A stretch of DNA of 5,398 bases from Burkholderiales bacterium (GCA_025350945.1 JANXWW010000257.1:1-5398), one strand, 5' to 3'. Positions 1-5,398 are shown, counted from the stretch's first letter. A program made the numbers and translations. The notes: generated by a model not told the origin, from the sequence alone.

Positions 1-216
1 GCGCTTGACCCCGAAACTGCACAACGGTTTGTACAGTCGCTTCGCGCAACGATTGCAGAGGCGGCATCTCCGCGCCTGGTACTCCTTACAGCCATGGACA
101 TTCGTCGCTATGTGCGCAAACTGATCGAAGTTGAATTTTCCGCGTTGCCGGTGGTGGCTTATGGCGAGCTGGAATCCGATGTTCGTGTGGAGCCTGTTGG
201 CAATGTATTTCTATAG
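1..216 (+). CDS. sctV: SctV, T3SS export gate protein (C-terminal end only)
   Basis: This is the 3' end of a gene that begins before the window: 71 codons in frame 1 ending in TAG. The SctV/FlhA family forms a nonameric ring under the export channel, and its cytoplasmic C-terminal domain receives chaperone-substrate complexes. The residues seen fit the end of that domain: LLTAMDIRRYVRKLIEVEF, then LPVVAYGELESD, then a VEPVGNVFL terminus. This matches the familiar LcrD/YscV/InvA ending, which has an R-R-(Y/F)-(V/I)-R-K-L/M-I-E run, a LPVLSYQEL-like strand and a closing QPLG-like motif. SctV rather than flagellar FlhA is chosen because the downstream genes are injectisome-specific. The N-terminal membrane part cannot be seen. 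The start is outside the window, so the true length is unknown. Confidence 0.9.
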   Translation, partial: ALDPETAQRFVQSLRATIAEAASPRLVLLTAMDIRRYVRKLIEVEFSALPVVAYGELESDVRVEPVGNVFL

Positions 217-316
217 CTCTTTTTCATAACAAGCCACGGTTCAGGATTTTCTTTCTTCAAAACATCTGTCTTTAAAAACACATCGTATTTATAACTATCC
301 AATCTAAAAATCTCAT
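217..316 (+). promoter_or_regulatory. AT-rich non-coding gap upstream of sctC, probable promoter region
   Basis: This 100-base gap separates sctV from sctC and is clearly poorer in G+C than the genes around it (about 30 of 100 bases by hand count). A TATAAC hexamer at 290-295 resembles a sigma-70 -10 box, but no convincing -35 box lies 16-18 bases upstream. The bases before the sctC ATG (tctaaaaatctcat) hold no recognisable Shine-Dalgarno sequence. I see no terminator hairpin after sctV. A promoter is inferred from base composition, gap length and the -10-like hexamer only. Read-through from sctV is equally possible. Confidence 0.35.
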
Positions 317-2092
317 ATGAACACTATAAAAATCAAATTCCTTTTTTTAATTGCCCTATGCGCTTTGTTGCTGGGAACTTTGTCTTTACATGCAAACGCG
401 GCAAGCCTGCGCCTGAGTGAAACACCTATTCCCATCAAATCTACAGACAATTACGAAATACGTGACTTGTTGAAAGATCTCTTGTCCAGAGACGGCATAG
501 TTGCCGTGATTGGCGATGACGTGAAAGGCAAATTTACCCAATCGGGTCGATTCAAACCCAAGGATTTGTTTGAGCGCGTGATGCGCGAGTATTCATTGTT
601 GCCCTACTACGACGGAAGCGTTGTTTATATTGTCAACGCAGCCGAAGTGCGTACCCAATCATTTCCAGTCAATCCGCAGTTAACGGGACGCATCGTTTCA
701 ACCTTGTCAACAATGGGTATTCTGGATGCGCGAAATACGATTCGTACCAACAATCGTGACGGTGTTTTATTCGTTACCGGTGCGCCGCAGTTCATTCAGG
801 AAGTGGCAGGAATCGTTAATGCCACCAAATCACAATCTTTCGCCAGCCCACCCGTGGTGAGATTTTTCCCCCTCAAATTTGCCTGGGCATCAGATGTAAC
901 GATTACATTTAACGGTAAAGATATTGTGCTGCCCGGTGTTGCGACCACGTTACGCCGGTTGATGAGCGTGGGCTCATCGCGCAATGCAGCGGTGTTCGAT
1001 GCTGTTGAGCTCCCGGCACAAAATCCAAATACATCGCCTAAATTACGCGGGCAAGGCATGCGCAGTGAGGGCCGCCCGCCCGCCAAGCCTTATGAGCAGG
1101 CCGACGCATTGCCTGCAGAAGGCGCTGTGAATAGCAGACCTAGTGCGGCTGACATTACCCGCTCAATGGCGGGAGCTGATAGCGCGTCAGTTGAGCCGGA
1201 TCGTCGTACCAATGGCATTTTGGTGCGTGATTCCGTTGAGCGCATGCAGTCCTACGAAGAAATCATCAAGTCGCTCGATGTCGAACCCATGCAGGTGGAG
1301 CTTCAGGCGATGATTGTCGATATCGATCAAAACAAACTTGATCAACTGGGTGTGGGATGGAGTGCTGCGTCATTCGGAGGTCGTGCAAGCGGGGGCTTTG
1401 GTGTGACGCAAAATAGTAGCGGAGTCGGCAGGCAGGGGCTCAATTTGTTGAATGGCATTAGTGGGACCAGTATCTTAAATGGCGCCACAAATTTCAGAGT
1501 AACTGTAAATGCGTTGGCTGAAACCGGTGCTGCCCGAATTGTTTCACGCCCACAAATCGTTACGCTCGCAAACGTGGAAGCCATTCTGGAAGCCAAAGAA
1601 ACCAATTATGTAAAAGTTGCAGGTGCATATGAAGTTGATCTGTTTAGAATTAACACGGGCACATCACTAAAAGTTGTGCCGCATTTTATTGGTGAGGGCG
1701 ATAACCGTAAAGTGAGACTATTCATCACCATTGAGGACGGAACATTTACGCTCGCTTCTGGAATCGGTGCAGACGCGAATACGCCACCAACCGTTAACGA
1801 AGCTAGGGTAAGCACCCAAGTGATTTTGATGGAAGGTGAGAGTTTGCTGCTGGGCGGATTGACGCGCGAGAAAACCAATCGCGGTGTCACCAAAATTCCG
1901 CTTCTGGGCGATATTCCTTACCTGGGCAGCTTGTTTAAATATCAGACAAATACGTCAGAACGGCGCGAGCGATTGTTCCTTATTTCGCCTCGCATAATCG
2001 CGGCAAACCGCGTGCCAGTAAAAGACACTGCATTTATCGAGAAACCTGCTGTCCAATCAATTATCCCGTTTATGGATGAGCAAATCAGGTAA
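317..2092 (+). CDS. sctC: SctC, T3SS outer-membrane secretin
   Basis: SctC forms the outer-membrane ring through which the needle passes. The 591-residue length is normal for the family. Residues 1-28 are a Sec signal peptide, with a basic start, a hydrophobic core and an ANA-A cleavage site. Residues 36-110 look like the N0 domain (KGKFTQSGRFKPKDLFERV, then YYDGSVVYI), and 115-172 like an N1 ring-building domain. An N3 domain appears split by a low-complexity linker at about 219-293, resuming at RRTNGILVRDSVERM. The secretin beta-barrel domain spans about 325-562. It includes ARIVSRPQIVTLANVEAILE, the VRLFITIEDGTF strand and the signature KIPLLGDIPYLGSLF at 526-540. The tail at 563-591 could bind a pilotin, but no pilotin gene is visible. 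The ATG at 317 gives the complete signal peptide but has no clear Shine-Dalgarno site. The mature protein has no cysteine. Confidence 0.95.
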   Translation: MNTIKIKFLFLIALCALLLGTLSLHANAASLRLSETPIPIKSTDNYEIRDLLKDLLSRDGIVAVIGDDVKGKFTQSGRFKPKDLFERVMREYSLLPYYDGSVVYIVNAAEVRTQSFPVNPQLTGRIVSTLSTMGILDARNTIRTNNRDGVLFVTGAPQFIQEVAGIVNATKSQSFASPPVVRFFPLKFAWASDVTITFNGKDIVLPGVATTLRRLMSVGSSRNAAVFDAVELPAQNPNTSPKLRGQGMRSEGRPPAKPYEQADALPAEGAVNSRPSAADITRSMAGADSASVEPDRRTNGILVRDSVERMQSYEEIIKSLDVEPMQVELQAMIVDIDQNKLDQLGVGWSAASFGGRASGGFGVTQNSSGVGRQGLNLLNGISGTSILNGATNFRVTVNALAETGAARIVSRPQIVTLANVEAILEAKETNYVKVAGAYEVDLFRINTGTSLKVVPHFIGEGDNRKVRLFITIEDGTFTLASGIGADANTPPTVNEARVSTQVILMEGESLLLGGLTREKTNRGVTKIPLLGDIPYLGSLFKYQTNTSERRERLFLISPRIIAANRVPVKDTAFIEKPAVQSIIPFMDEQIR

Positions 2093-2155
2093 CGGGTACC
2101 ACATATTGCGATAGCTATATTCGCTCCACCGCTAGAGTCGAATGAGGATATTTTT

Positions 2156-3346
2156 ATGAAACCAGCTACTGAAGACAAGCTAGCTAAGAGTGCTTCTAAG
2201 CAAAGTGGCGCAGTGGCATTGGCTGTCATGGGTGGCTTGCATGACGGCGCGACCATTAATTTGCCAGATCAGCCAATGTGTTTGGTGGGTCGTGCACCGC
2301 ATTGCGATATTATTTTGCGCGATGAATCTGTGGCTACCGAGCATGTTGCCATTGTTCGCGATAAAGAAGTCGTTCACATTCGCGCGCTGGCTGCAGGGTT
2401 TGGATATGAAGAGAGAGTAATAGCACCCGGAGACTCGATCATGATTGCATCGAATCCTGATGGAGCATCGGTGCGGCTGGGGAGCATTGAAATTTGCATC
2501 CGTCAGCCTGAATCGAAAGTTATTGCATCTGACACTTCGTCTGAATCGCGCGCGGCTTCCGGCGAAATGGCCGCTGAAAGTGTGAGCTCCGATGCAGCAG
2601 GTACAGGTTTGTCAGCAGCGATTAAAGAGCGCCGTGGGTATAAAACAACTTTGGCATTTGCTTTATTTGGCGTGGGCAGTGTGTTGACCTTTGCTGCATT
2701 TACGCTGTCCATGTCTGAAGGGTTAACGCACAAGTCAGCTGAGCGTTTGGCGAGTGTACATAACGCGATTGATAATATCCCGCAACTCGCGGGCGTGAAA
2801 GCGGTCGAAGAAAAAGGCAGCAAGATTGCGCTCACAGGTTTTGTTGCCAACGACGAAGAGCGCAATTTATTAAACAGCCGTTTGAAGCCGGGGACATTTG
2901 ACAGCATGCGCGTGTATGTGGGTTCGGATTTAGCGACGCGCGCGAAAGATTTGTTGCGTGTTAACGGTCATTCAGCAGTAACCAGTTACGAGCCTCAAGG
3001 CAAGATTCGTGCTTTACTCAATGGTGTTGATAAGGAAACGCAGGATCGTTTGGCCGACACCATTCGTAAAGATTTACCAATGATTAGTACCGTTCAAATG
3101 ACCAGCAGCGCGACTGCAGCAGAGATCGCCAAGGCGGCGGGGCCGACCTGTGTAAACCCTGATGCAGATCGTGACGCGTTGAAATTTGTTGCTTCGTTCG
3201 CTGGTGAAAATGCCTTTGTACGTGCTGCCAGTGGTGTGAAATATTTCGTTAATAGTCGACTGCCGACCGGCCATGAAATCAGCGAGATACGTGAATCAGA
3301 AATCGTGCTGAACTGCATGGGTAAATTTACGACTGTTGCCTTGTAG
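2156..3346 (+). CDS. sctD: SctD, T3SS outer ring of the inner-membrane complex, with FHA-like cytoplasmic domain
   Basis: SctD (YscD/PrgH class) is a single-pass inner-membrane protein that surrounds the SctJ ring and connects to SctC. The 396 residues divide as expected. Residues 18-117 form an FHA/YscD-type cytoplasmic domain, with GRAPHCDIILRDESVATEHV at 46-65. Residues 118-160 are a Ser/Ala-rich linker. Residues 164-186 are one membrane helix (TTLAFALFGVGSVLTFAAFTLSM). The periplasmic part has BON-like ring-building repeats at about 204-257 and 262-316. A final beta-rich domain around 338-396 reads FVRAASGVKYFVNSRLPTG. The FHA domain keeps the Gly-Arg but has Ala where a canonical FHA has the Ser of its Ser-x-x-His motif, so phosphothreonine binding is doubtful. 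Cys332 and Cys387 are periplasmic. GAGG at 2144-2147 lies eight bases before ATG and supports this start. It follows sctC by 63 bases without a visible terminator. Confidence 0.9.
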   Translation: MKPATEDKLAKSASKQSGAVALAVMGGLHDGATINLPDQPMCLVGRAPHCDIILRDESVATEHVAIVRDKEVVHIRALAAGFGYEERVIAPGDSIMIASNPDGASVRLGSIEICIRQPESKVIASDTSSESRAASGEMAAESVSSDAAGTGLSAAIKERRGYKTTLAFALFGVGSVLTFAAFTLSMSEGLTHKSAERLASVHNAIDNIPQLAGVKAVEEKGSKIALTGFVANDEERNLLNSRLKPGTFDSMRVYVGSDLATRAKDLLRVNGHSAVTSYEPQGKIRALLNGVDKETQDRLADTIRKDLPMISTVQMTSSATAAEIAKAAGPTCVNPDADRDALKFVASFAGENAFVRAASGVKYFVNSRLPTGHEISEIRESEIVLNCMGKFTTVAL

Positions 3347-3520
3347 CGCGAACTTGTTATGAAGAAATTTATTATCTAAAGAGTTGTGAGTAGTAGGGTG
3401 GTGTTGTGTGAGAACGACGTTTCATTTGTAGGTGGAAATCTCAAACAATACCGTGTGTCGAGTCTGCATTTGGCTAATGGTGCAGGCATTTGTTGTAACA
3501 ACTAACATTAGGAGTTTTCC
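3347..3520 (+). promoter_or_regulatory. 174-base non-coding leader between sctD and the needle-like gene
   Basis: No coding frame of useful length exists here; the longest ATG frame near the start, at 3360, has only six codons. Nearly all the known T3SS gene orders I compared would allow small needle-chaperone genes at this place, but none fits. The stretch ends in a strong ribosome site, AGGAG at 3510-3514, six bases before ATG 3521. Short direct repeats and an odd-centred palindrome lie in the last 60 bases. I see no convincing sigma-70 promoter and no terminator. It may be a long 5' leader or an internal promoter region for the needle-like gene. Confidence 0.4.
3466..3502 (+). repeat. Short direct repeat (GCATTTG x2) overlapping a small palindrome
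   Basis: GCATTTG occurs at 3466-3472 and again at 3486-3492, exactly 20 bases apart, which is about two helical turns. A third, shorter copy (CATTTG) lies at 3423-3428. The last base of the second copy begins the palindrome GTTGT-A-ACAAC at 3492-3502, which ends seven bases before the Shine-Dalgarno site. Same-face direct repeats are typical of AraC-type activator sites, a regulator class common in T3SSs. The position so close to the start codon fits a promoter operator poorly. Seven-base repeats can also arise by chance. Confidence 0.3.
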
Positions 3521-3955
3521 ATGAGTGATGTAAATATCGCCAATCAAATTGCAAACGATAACGCGTACGCAACATTTAACAAAGGCAAAGCCAAAGGGCA
3601 ATCCGCAGGTGGCGGCGGTGAATCGTGGTTTGAAGCTTTAGCCGATGCCTGGGGTAGCGCCATGAATAAACAGGCAGACAAAATTACGGATTTATCCAAG
3701 ATGGTCCAAGGTGCCGGTGATGCTGCCGATGCAACCAAGCAGGCGGCTCAGGCAAAACTTGACGCGGCGGTCACACCAGGCGAAAAGGCGGATGCCAGAG
3801 CAGAATTGAATGCGGCTACTTCCGGCTCTGATCAGCCTAGCGTGATGGTCAAGTTAAGCGCGGAGTCGATGAAAATGTCATTCATGGCGAATTCCGAGAG
3901 CACCTCCATGTCTTCAACCGCCCAGGCGCTTGAAACCATGGCGAAGAAGGGATAA
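3521..3955 (+). CDS. Small helical T3SS protein in the needle-subunit position (SctF-like, tentative)
   Basis: I do not recognise this 144-residue protein with certainty. Its place between sctD and sctI is where SctF (YscF) lies in the Yersinia-type order. It has no signal peptide or membrane helix and no cysteine. Residues 1-33 are a polar, Gly-rich start. Residues 34-63 form a helix with Trp36 and Trp44 (ESWFEALADAWGSAMNKQ). Residues 64-101 are Ala-rich and charged. Residues 106-141 form a Met-rich amphipathic helix, including KLSAESMKMSFMANSEST and ending ALETMAKKG. Needle subunits such as MxiH/PrgI are helical hairpins of about 80 residues with an early Trp, a Pro-containing turn and a second helix of the form KLSEYxLYRNAQSNT. 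The pattern here is similar, but with roughly 40 extra residues in the turn. An EspA-like filament subunit or another secreted early substrate is the main alternative. AGGAG six bases before ATG is a strong ribosome site. Confidence 0.7.
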   Translation: MSDVNIANQIANDNAYATFNKGKAKGQSAGGGGESWFEALADAWGSAMNKQADKITDLSKMVQGAGDAADATKQAAQAKLDAAVTPGEKADARAELNAATSGSDQPSVMVKLSAESMKMSFMANSESTSMSSTAQALETMAKKG

Positions 3956-3968
3956 GCATGGTTGGATT

Positions 3969-4022
3969 CGCGCAGTGGGCTGGCCAGCATTTTGCTGGCT
4001 GGCTCAGCGCGTGAGCATTTTT
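3969..4022 (+). terminator. Strong hairpin plus T-run between the needle-like gene and sctI
   Basis: Positions 3976-3989 pair with 3993-4006 across a three-base TTT loop, giving a 14-pair stem. The pairs include three G-U wobbles, at 3982/4000, 3981/4001 and 3978/4004. After a two-base bulge (3974-3975), CGCGC at 3969-3973 pairs with GCGCG at 4007-4011. Six bases later come five T at 4018-4022. The spacing to the T-run is too long for an ideal intrinsic terminator, so partial termination or a 3' mRNA-stabilising hairpin is more likely. It begins 13 bases after the stop of the needle-like gene and could make that gene's transcript more abundant than the rod and ring transcripts. Confidence 0.6.
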
Positions 4023-4056
4023 GTTACCGTCAGTGCCGCCAGTACAAATTTAATTT

Positions 4057-4061
4057 AGGAG
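4057..4061 (+). promoter_or_regulatory. Ribosome binding site deciding the sctI start
   Basis: AGGAG sits three bases before ATG 4065 and six bases before the adjacent in-frame ATG 4068. The preceding gene has the same AGGAG with a six-base spacer. The 4068 start is therefore preferred. The choice changes the protein by one methionine only. Confidence 0.65.
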
Positions 4062-4067
4062 AATATG

Positions 4068-4460
4068 ATGGTTATGGAAGCTACTCCTGTCCAATCCACC
4101 AGTTTTGCAGCGTGGAAGCAAGACGAAACCCATGTGCAGGCTGGCTATGGTTTTTCATTGATTGATTTGCCGAGCCAGTGGCAGGCAACCATGGAAAAAG
4201 TAAAAGCAGCGCAAGCCCTCAGTACGACTGACAGCAAGGCGCTTGAGGTCATTTCGAGTTCATTCGACTCGCTTACTGAGGGTGCCAAGTCAGTCAAGGC
4301 CGAAGCTGAAGCACTGACCGCAAAAGGAGACATGAGCCCCAGCGAAATGGTGCATCTCACTATGCGCTGTCATGAATTTATGTTTCGTGCAGAGCTGACC
4401 TCAACGGCTGCCAACAAAACTTCCGATGGCATTCAGCAACTATTCCGCCAGCAGTCCTGA
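4068..4460 (+). CDS. sctI: SctI, T3SS inner rod protein
   Basis: SctI (YscI/PrgJ/HrpB class) is a small early-secreted protein that forms the inner rod, or adapter, between the export gate and the needle base. It helps control needle length and substrate switching. The 130 residues (131 if the ATG three bases upstream is used) have a variable N-terminus, helical stretches at about 38-85, and a conserved family-type C-terminus at 87-130. That end reads MSPSEMVHLTMRCHEFMFRA and then ELTSTAANKTSDGIQQLFRQ. The helix with an ELT/ELTSK-like core followed by K-x-x-x-G-(I/V)-(Q/E)-x-L-(L/F)-R is what I recognise as SctI. There is no signal peptide, as expected for a protein exported by the T3SS itself. 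Cys101 is its only cysteine. The gene follows the hairpin at 3969-4022 and its TGA lies one base before the preferred sctJ ATG. Sequence similarity in this family is low, so the call rests on both the C-terminal pattern and gene order. Confidence 0.83.
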   Translation: MVMEATPVQSTSFAAWKQDETHVQAGYGFSLIDLPSQWQATMEKVKAAQALSTTDSKALEVISSSFDSLTEGAKSVKAEAEALTAKGDMSPSEMVHLTMRCHEFMFRAELTSTAANKTSDGIQQLFRQQS

Positions 4461-4461
4461 C

Positions 4462-5310
4462 ATGACGCACGTTCAGAGCCATACCGGCATGTTTATTTCC
4501 ACTCAGCAATTTCGCGGCCCATTGGTCTGGGCCGCGATGGTGGTTTGCATCATGTTGCTTGCGGGTTGTAATCGCGAAAGCGTTCGCAAGAATCTGACTG
4601 AAGATCAGGCCAACGAGGTGATGGCAGTGTTGGTGCTTCACGAAATCGCGGCTACAAAAGAAGCGTTGGAAAAGAAAGAGTTTGAAGTTACTGTGCCGCG
4701 CGAAGATCTCGGTTATGCTTTGCAAATCGTCAAGCAATATGCGTTGCCTCGAGATATTTACCAAACGCCCATGTGCGAGATATTCAAGAAGCAGGGGATG
4801 ATTTCCGTGCCGATAGAGGACCGCGCACGCTGGATGTGCAGTAAAGCATTGAGTTTGGAACGCGCCGTATTTCAAGGTATTGACGGGGTGGTCACGGTGA
4901 CGTCAAGCGTGAGTTATGCAGACCGTGATCCCTTTAGTGATAAGCAGGAGGCACCGCACGCGTCTGTCACGATTAAGCATGTCAAGGACGCGCGGATTGA
5001 TGTTGACAAGGTAAAGGCGATTGCGCGAGATTCGAATGCGGGCATTATTGCGGACAATATTTCCGTCACGTTATTCGAAGCGCAGGTAATACCGCGCTCC
5101 ACTGTCGCGAGTGGCACCAATAGTAAATTAATTGCTTTTTGGATTGCAGTGGTTGGTCTGGCGGTGCTGGTGGCCGGTGGCGCCGTGTTGCTGTACAACA
5201 GCCGTTTTAATCCACTACGACGTGATAAAAAAGTTAAAGCCAGTGGCGTGGTGCTTACCGGCGGTTCAGCAAAATCGCCTGTTCCCAATGGCTCTCCCGG
5301 TGATGATTAG
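4462..5310 (+). CDS. sctJ: SctJ, T3SS inner-membrane ring lipoprotein
   Basis: SctJ (YscJ/PrgK/MxiJ) builds the inner of the two inner-membrane rings, inside SctD. From ATG 4462 the protein has 282 residues. It carries a lipoprotein signal ending in the lipobox LLAGC, with Cys36 as the lipidated residue. The first ring domain includes LTEDQANEVMAVL and EVTVPREDLGYALQIVKQYA; then comes a linker with GMISVPIEDRARW. The second ring domain runs from about 132 to 210, including IDGVVTV, ASVTIKHV and NISVTLFEA. A C-terminal membrane helix spans about 222-245, followed by a short basic cytoplasmic tail. An in-frame ATG at 4426 would overlap sctI, and ATG 4489 would give a shorter, more typical signal peptide with Cys at 27. 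ATG 4462 is preferred because it lies one base after the sctI stop, suggesting coupling, but no start has a good Shine-Dalgarno site. Unusual points are the loss of the RVH-type motif and two extra cysteines (105 and 126). Confidence 0.93.
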   Translation: MTHVQSHTGMFISTQQFRGPLVWAAMVVCIMLLAGCNRESVRKNLTEDQANEVMAVLVLHEIAATKEALEKKEFEVTVPREDLGYALQIVKQYALPRDIYQTPMCEIFKKQGMISVPIEDRARWMCSKALSLERAVFQGIDGVVTVTSSVSYADRDPFSDKQEAPHASVTIKHVKDARIDVDKVKAIARDSNAGIIADNISVTLFEAQVIPRSTVASGTNSKLIAFWIAVVGLAVLVAGGAVLLYNSRFNPLRRDKKVKASGVVLTGGSAKSPVPNGSPGDD

Positions 5311-5355
5311 TTATTTATGACTGATTATTTCGAAATTATTTGAAGGTGAATGTGA

Positions 5356-5398
5356 GTGATTGCCTCAACTGATTTTAAATTCTTTATTGATGTGGCGG
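5356..5398 (+). CDS. Possible start of the next operon gene (partial, cut by the window edge)
   Basis: A GTG at 5356 opens a frame that stays open to the window end and reads VIASTDFKFFIDVA (start as Met if used). AAGG at 5343-5346 lies nine bases upstream as a modest ribosome site. In YscC-to-L type operons the next gene is commonly sctK or sctL, but fourteen residues are too few to recognise either. The 45 bases between sctJ and this point hold an eight-codon ATG frame at 5317-5343 and nothing else I can support. The start codon is uncertain and the gene itself is inferred from context. Confidence 0.35.
   Translation, partial: MIASTDFKFFIDVA

Noticed and set aside
2120..2146. TTCGC element resembling half of a plant-inducible-promoter (PIP) box before sctD
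   Set aside because: After the 15-base spacer the second half reads GAATG, not TTCG, so the box is incomplete.
2093..2155. Small palindromes (GGTACC, ATAGCTAT) between sctC and sctD
   Set aside because: They are six to eight bases long with no T-run after them, too short to support a terminator or operator.
2503..2907. 134-codon minus-strand frame opposite sctD
   Set aside because: It covers the membrane helix and first ring domain of SctD in antisense and shows no recognisable domain or ribosome site.
3426..3454. Sigma-70-like pair TTGTAG / TACCGT with a 17-base spacer
   Set aside because: Each hexamer matches the consensus at only three of six positions, which is no better than chance in this composition.
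3471..3490. Possible sigma-54 promoter (TGGC...TGCA) upstream of the needle-like gene
   Set aside because: The GG and GC elements are eight bases apart instead of the required ten.
3962..4165. 67-codon + strand frame between the needle-like gene and sctI
   Set aside because: It runs through the hairpin and into sctI in another frame, has no ribosome site, and its Cys- and Arg-rich product looks random.
4378..4875. 165-codon minus-strand frame opposite sctJ
   Set aside because: It is antisense to a clear SctJ coding region. Its His- and Cys-rich composition is typical of an antisense shadow.
5317..5343. Eight-codon ATG frame after sctJ as a leader peptide
   Set aside because: It has no ribosome site and no regulatory hairpin or codon bias, so there is no evidence that it is translated.

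Overview
The window holds part of a type III secretion system (T3SS, injectisome) structural operon. Every gene I can support lies on the + strand. The order is: the end of sctV (export gate), sctC (outer-membrane secretin), sctD (inner-membrane ring with an FHA-type cytoplasmic domain), a small helical protein in the needle-subunit position, sctI (inner rod), sctJ (ring lipoprotein), and what may be the first codons of another gene at the right edge. SctC, SctD, SctI and a lipoprotein SctJ, rather than FliF-type proteins, mark this as a non-flagellar virulence or symbiosis-type T3SS. Moderate G+C, Shine-Dalgarno (AGGAG-type) sites and an outer-membrane secretin point to a Gram-negative bacterium, probably a proteobacterium. 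I cannot name a genus.

Layout. Positions 1-216 are the last 71 codons of sctV. Positions 217-316 are a non-coding AT-rich gap (about 30 of 100 bases are G or C by hand count) that probably carries the promoter of the sctC-led group. sctC (317-2092) and sctD (2156-3346) follow with a 63-base gap. A 174-base non-coding leader (3347-3520) with short repeats precedes the 144-residue needle-like gene (3521-3955). Right after that gene is a strong imperfect hairpin followed by five T (3969-4022). It lies before sctI (4068-4460) and could lower expression of the downstream genes relative to the needle-like gene. sctJ (most likely 4462-5310) starts one base after the sctI stop, which implies translational coupling. 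A weak GTG-started frame at 5356 runs off the window.

How the genes work together. In known injectisomes SctD and SctJ form concentric inner-membrane rings, SctC forms the outer-membrane ring, SctV is the nonameric gate that receives substrates, SctI forms the inner rod, and SctF polymerises into the needle. The window therefore encodes most of the basal body plus the probable rod and needle subunits. The ATPase complex (SctN/L/K/Q), the export apparatus (SctR/S/T/U), translocators and effectors are not present and would have to lie outside.

The system class is known. The least ordinary parts are the oversized needle-position protein with an Ala-rich insert, the absence of needle chaperone genes beside it, the hairpin between needle-like and rod genes, the lack of the usual RVH-type motif in SctJ, and paired periplasmic cysteines in both ring proteins SctD and SctJ.
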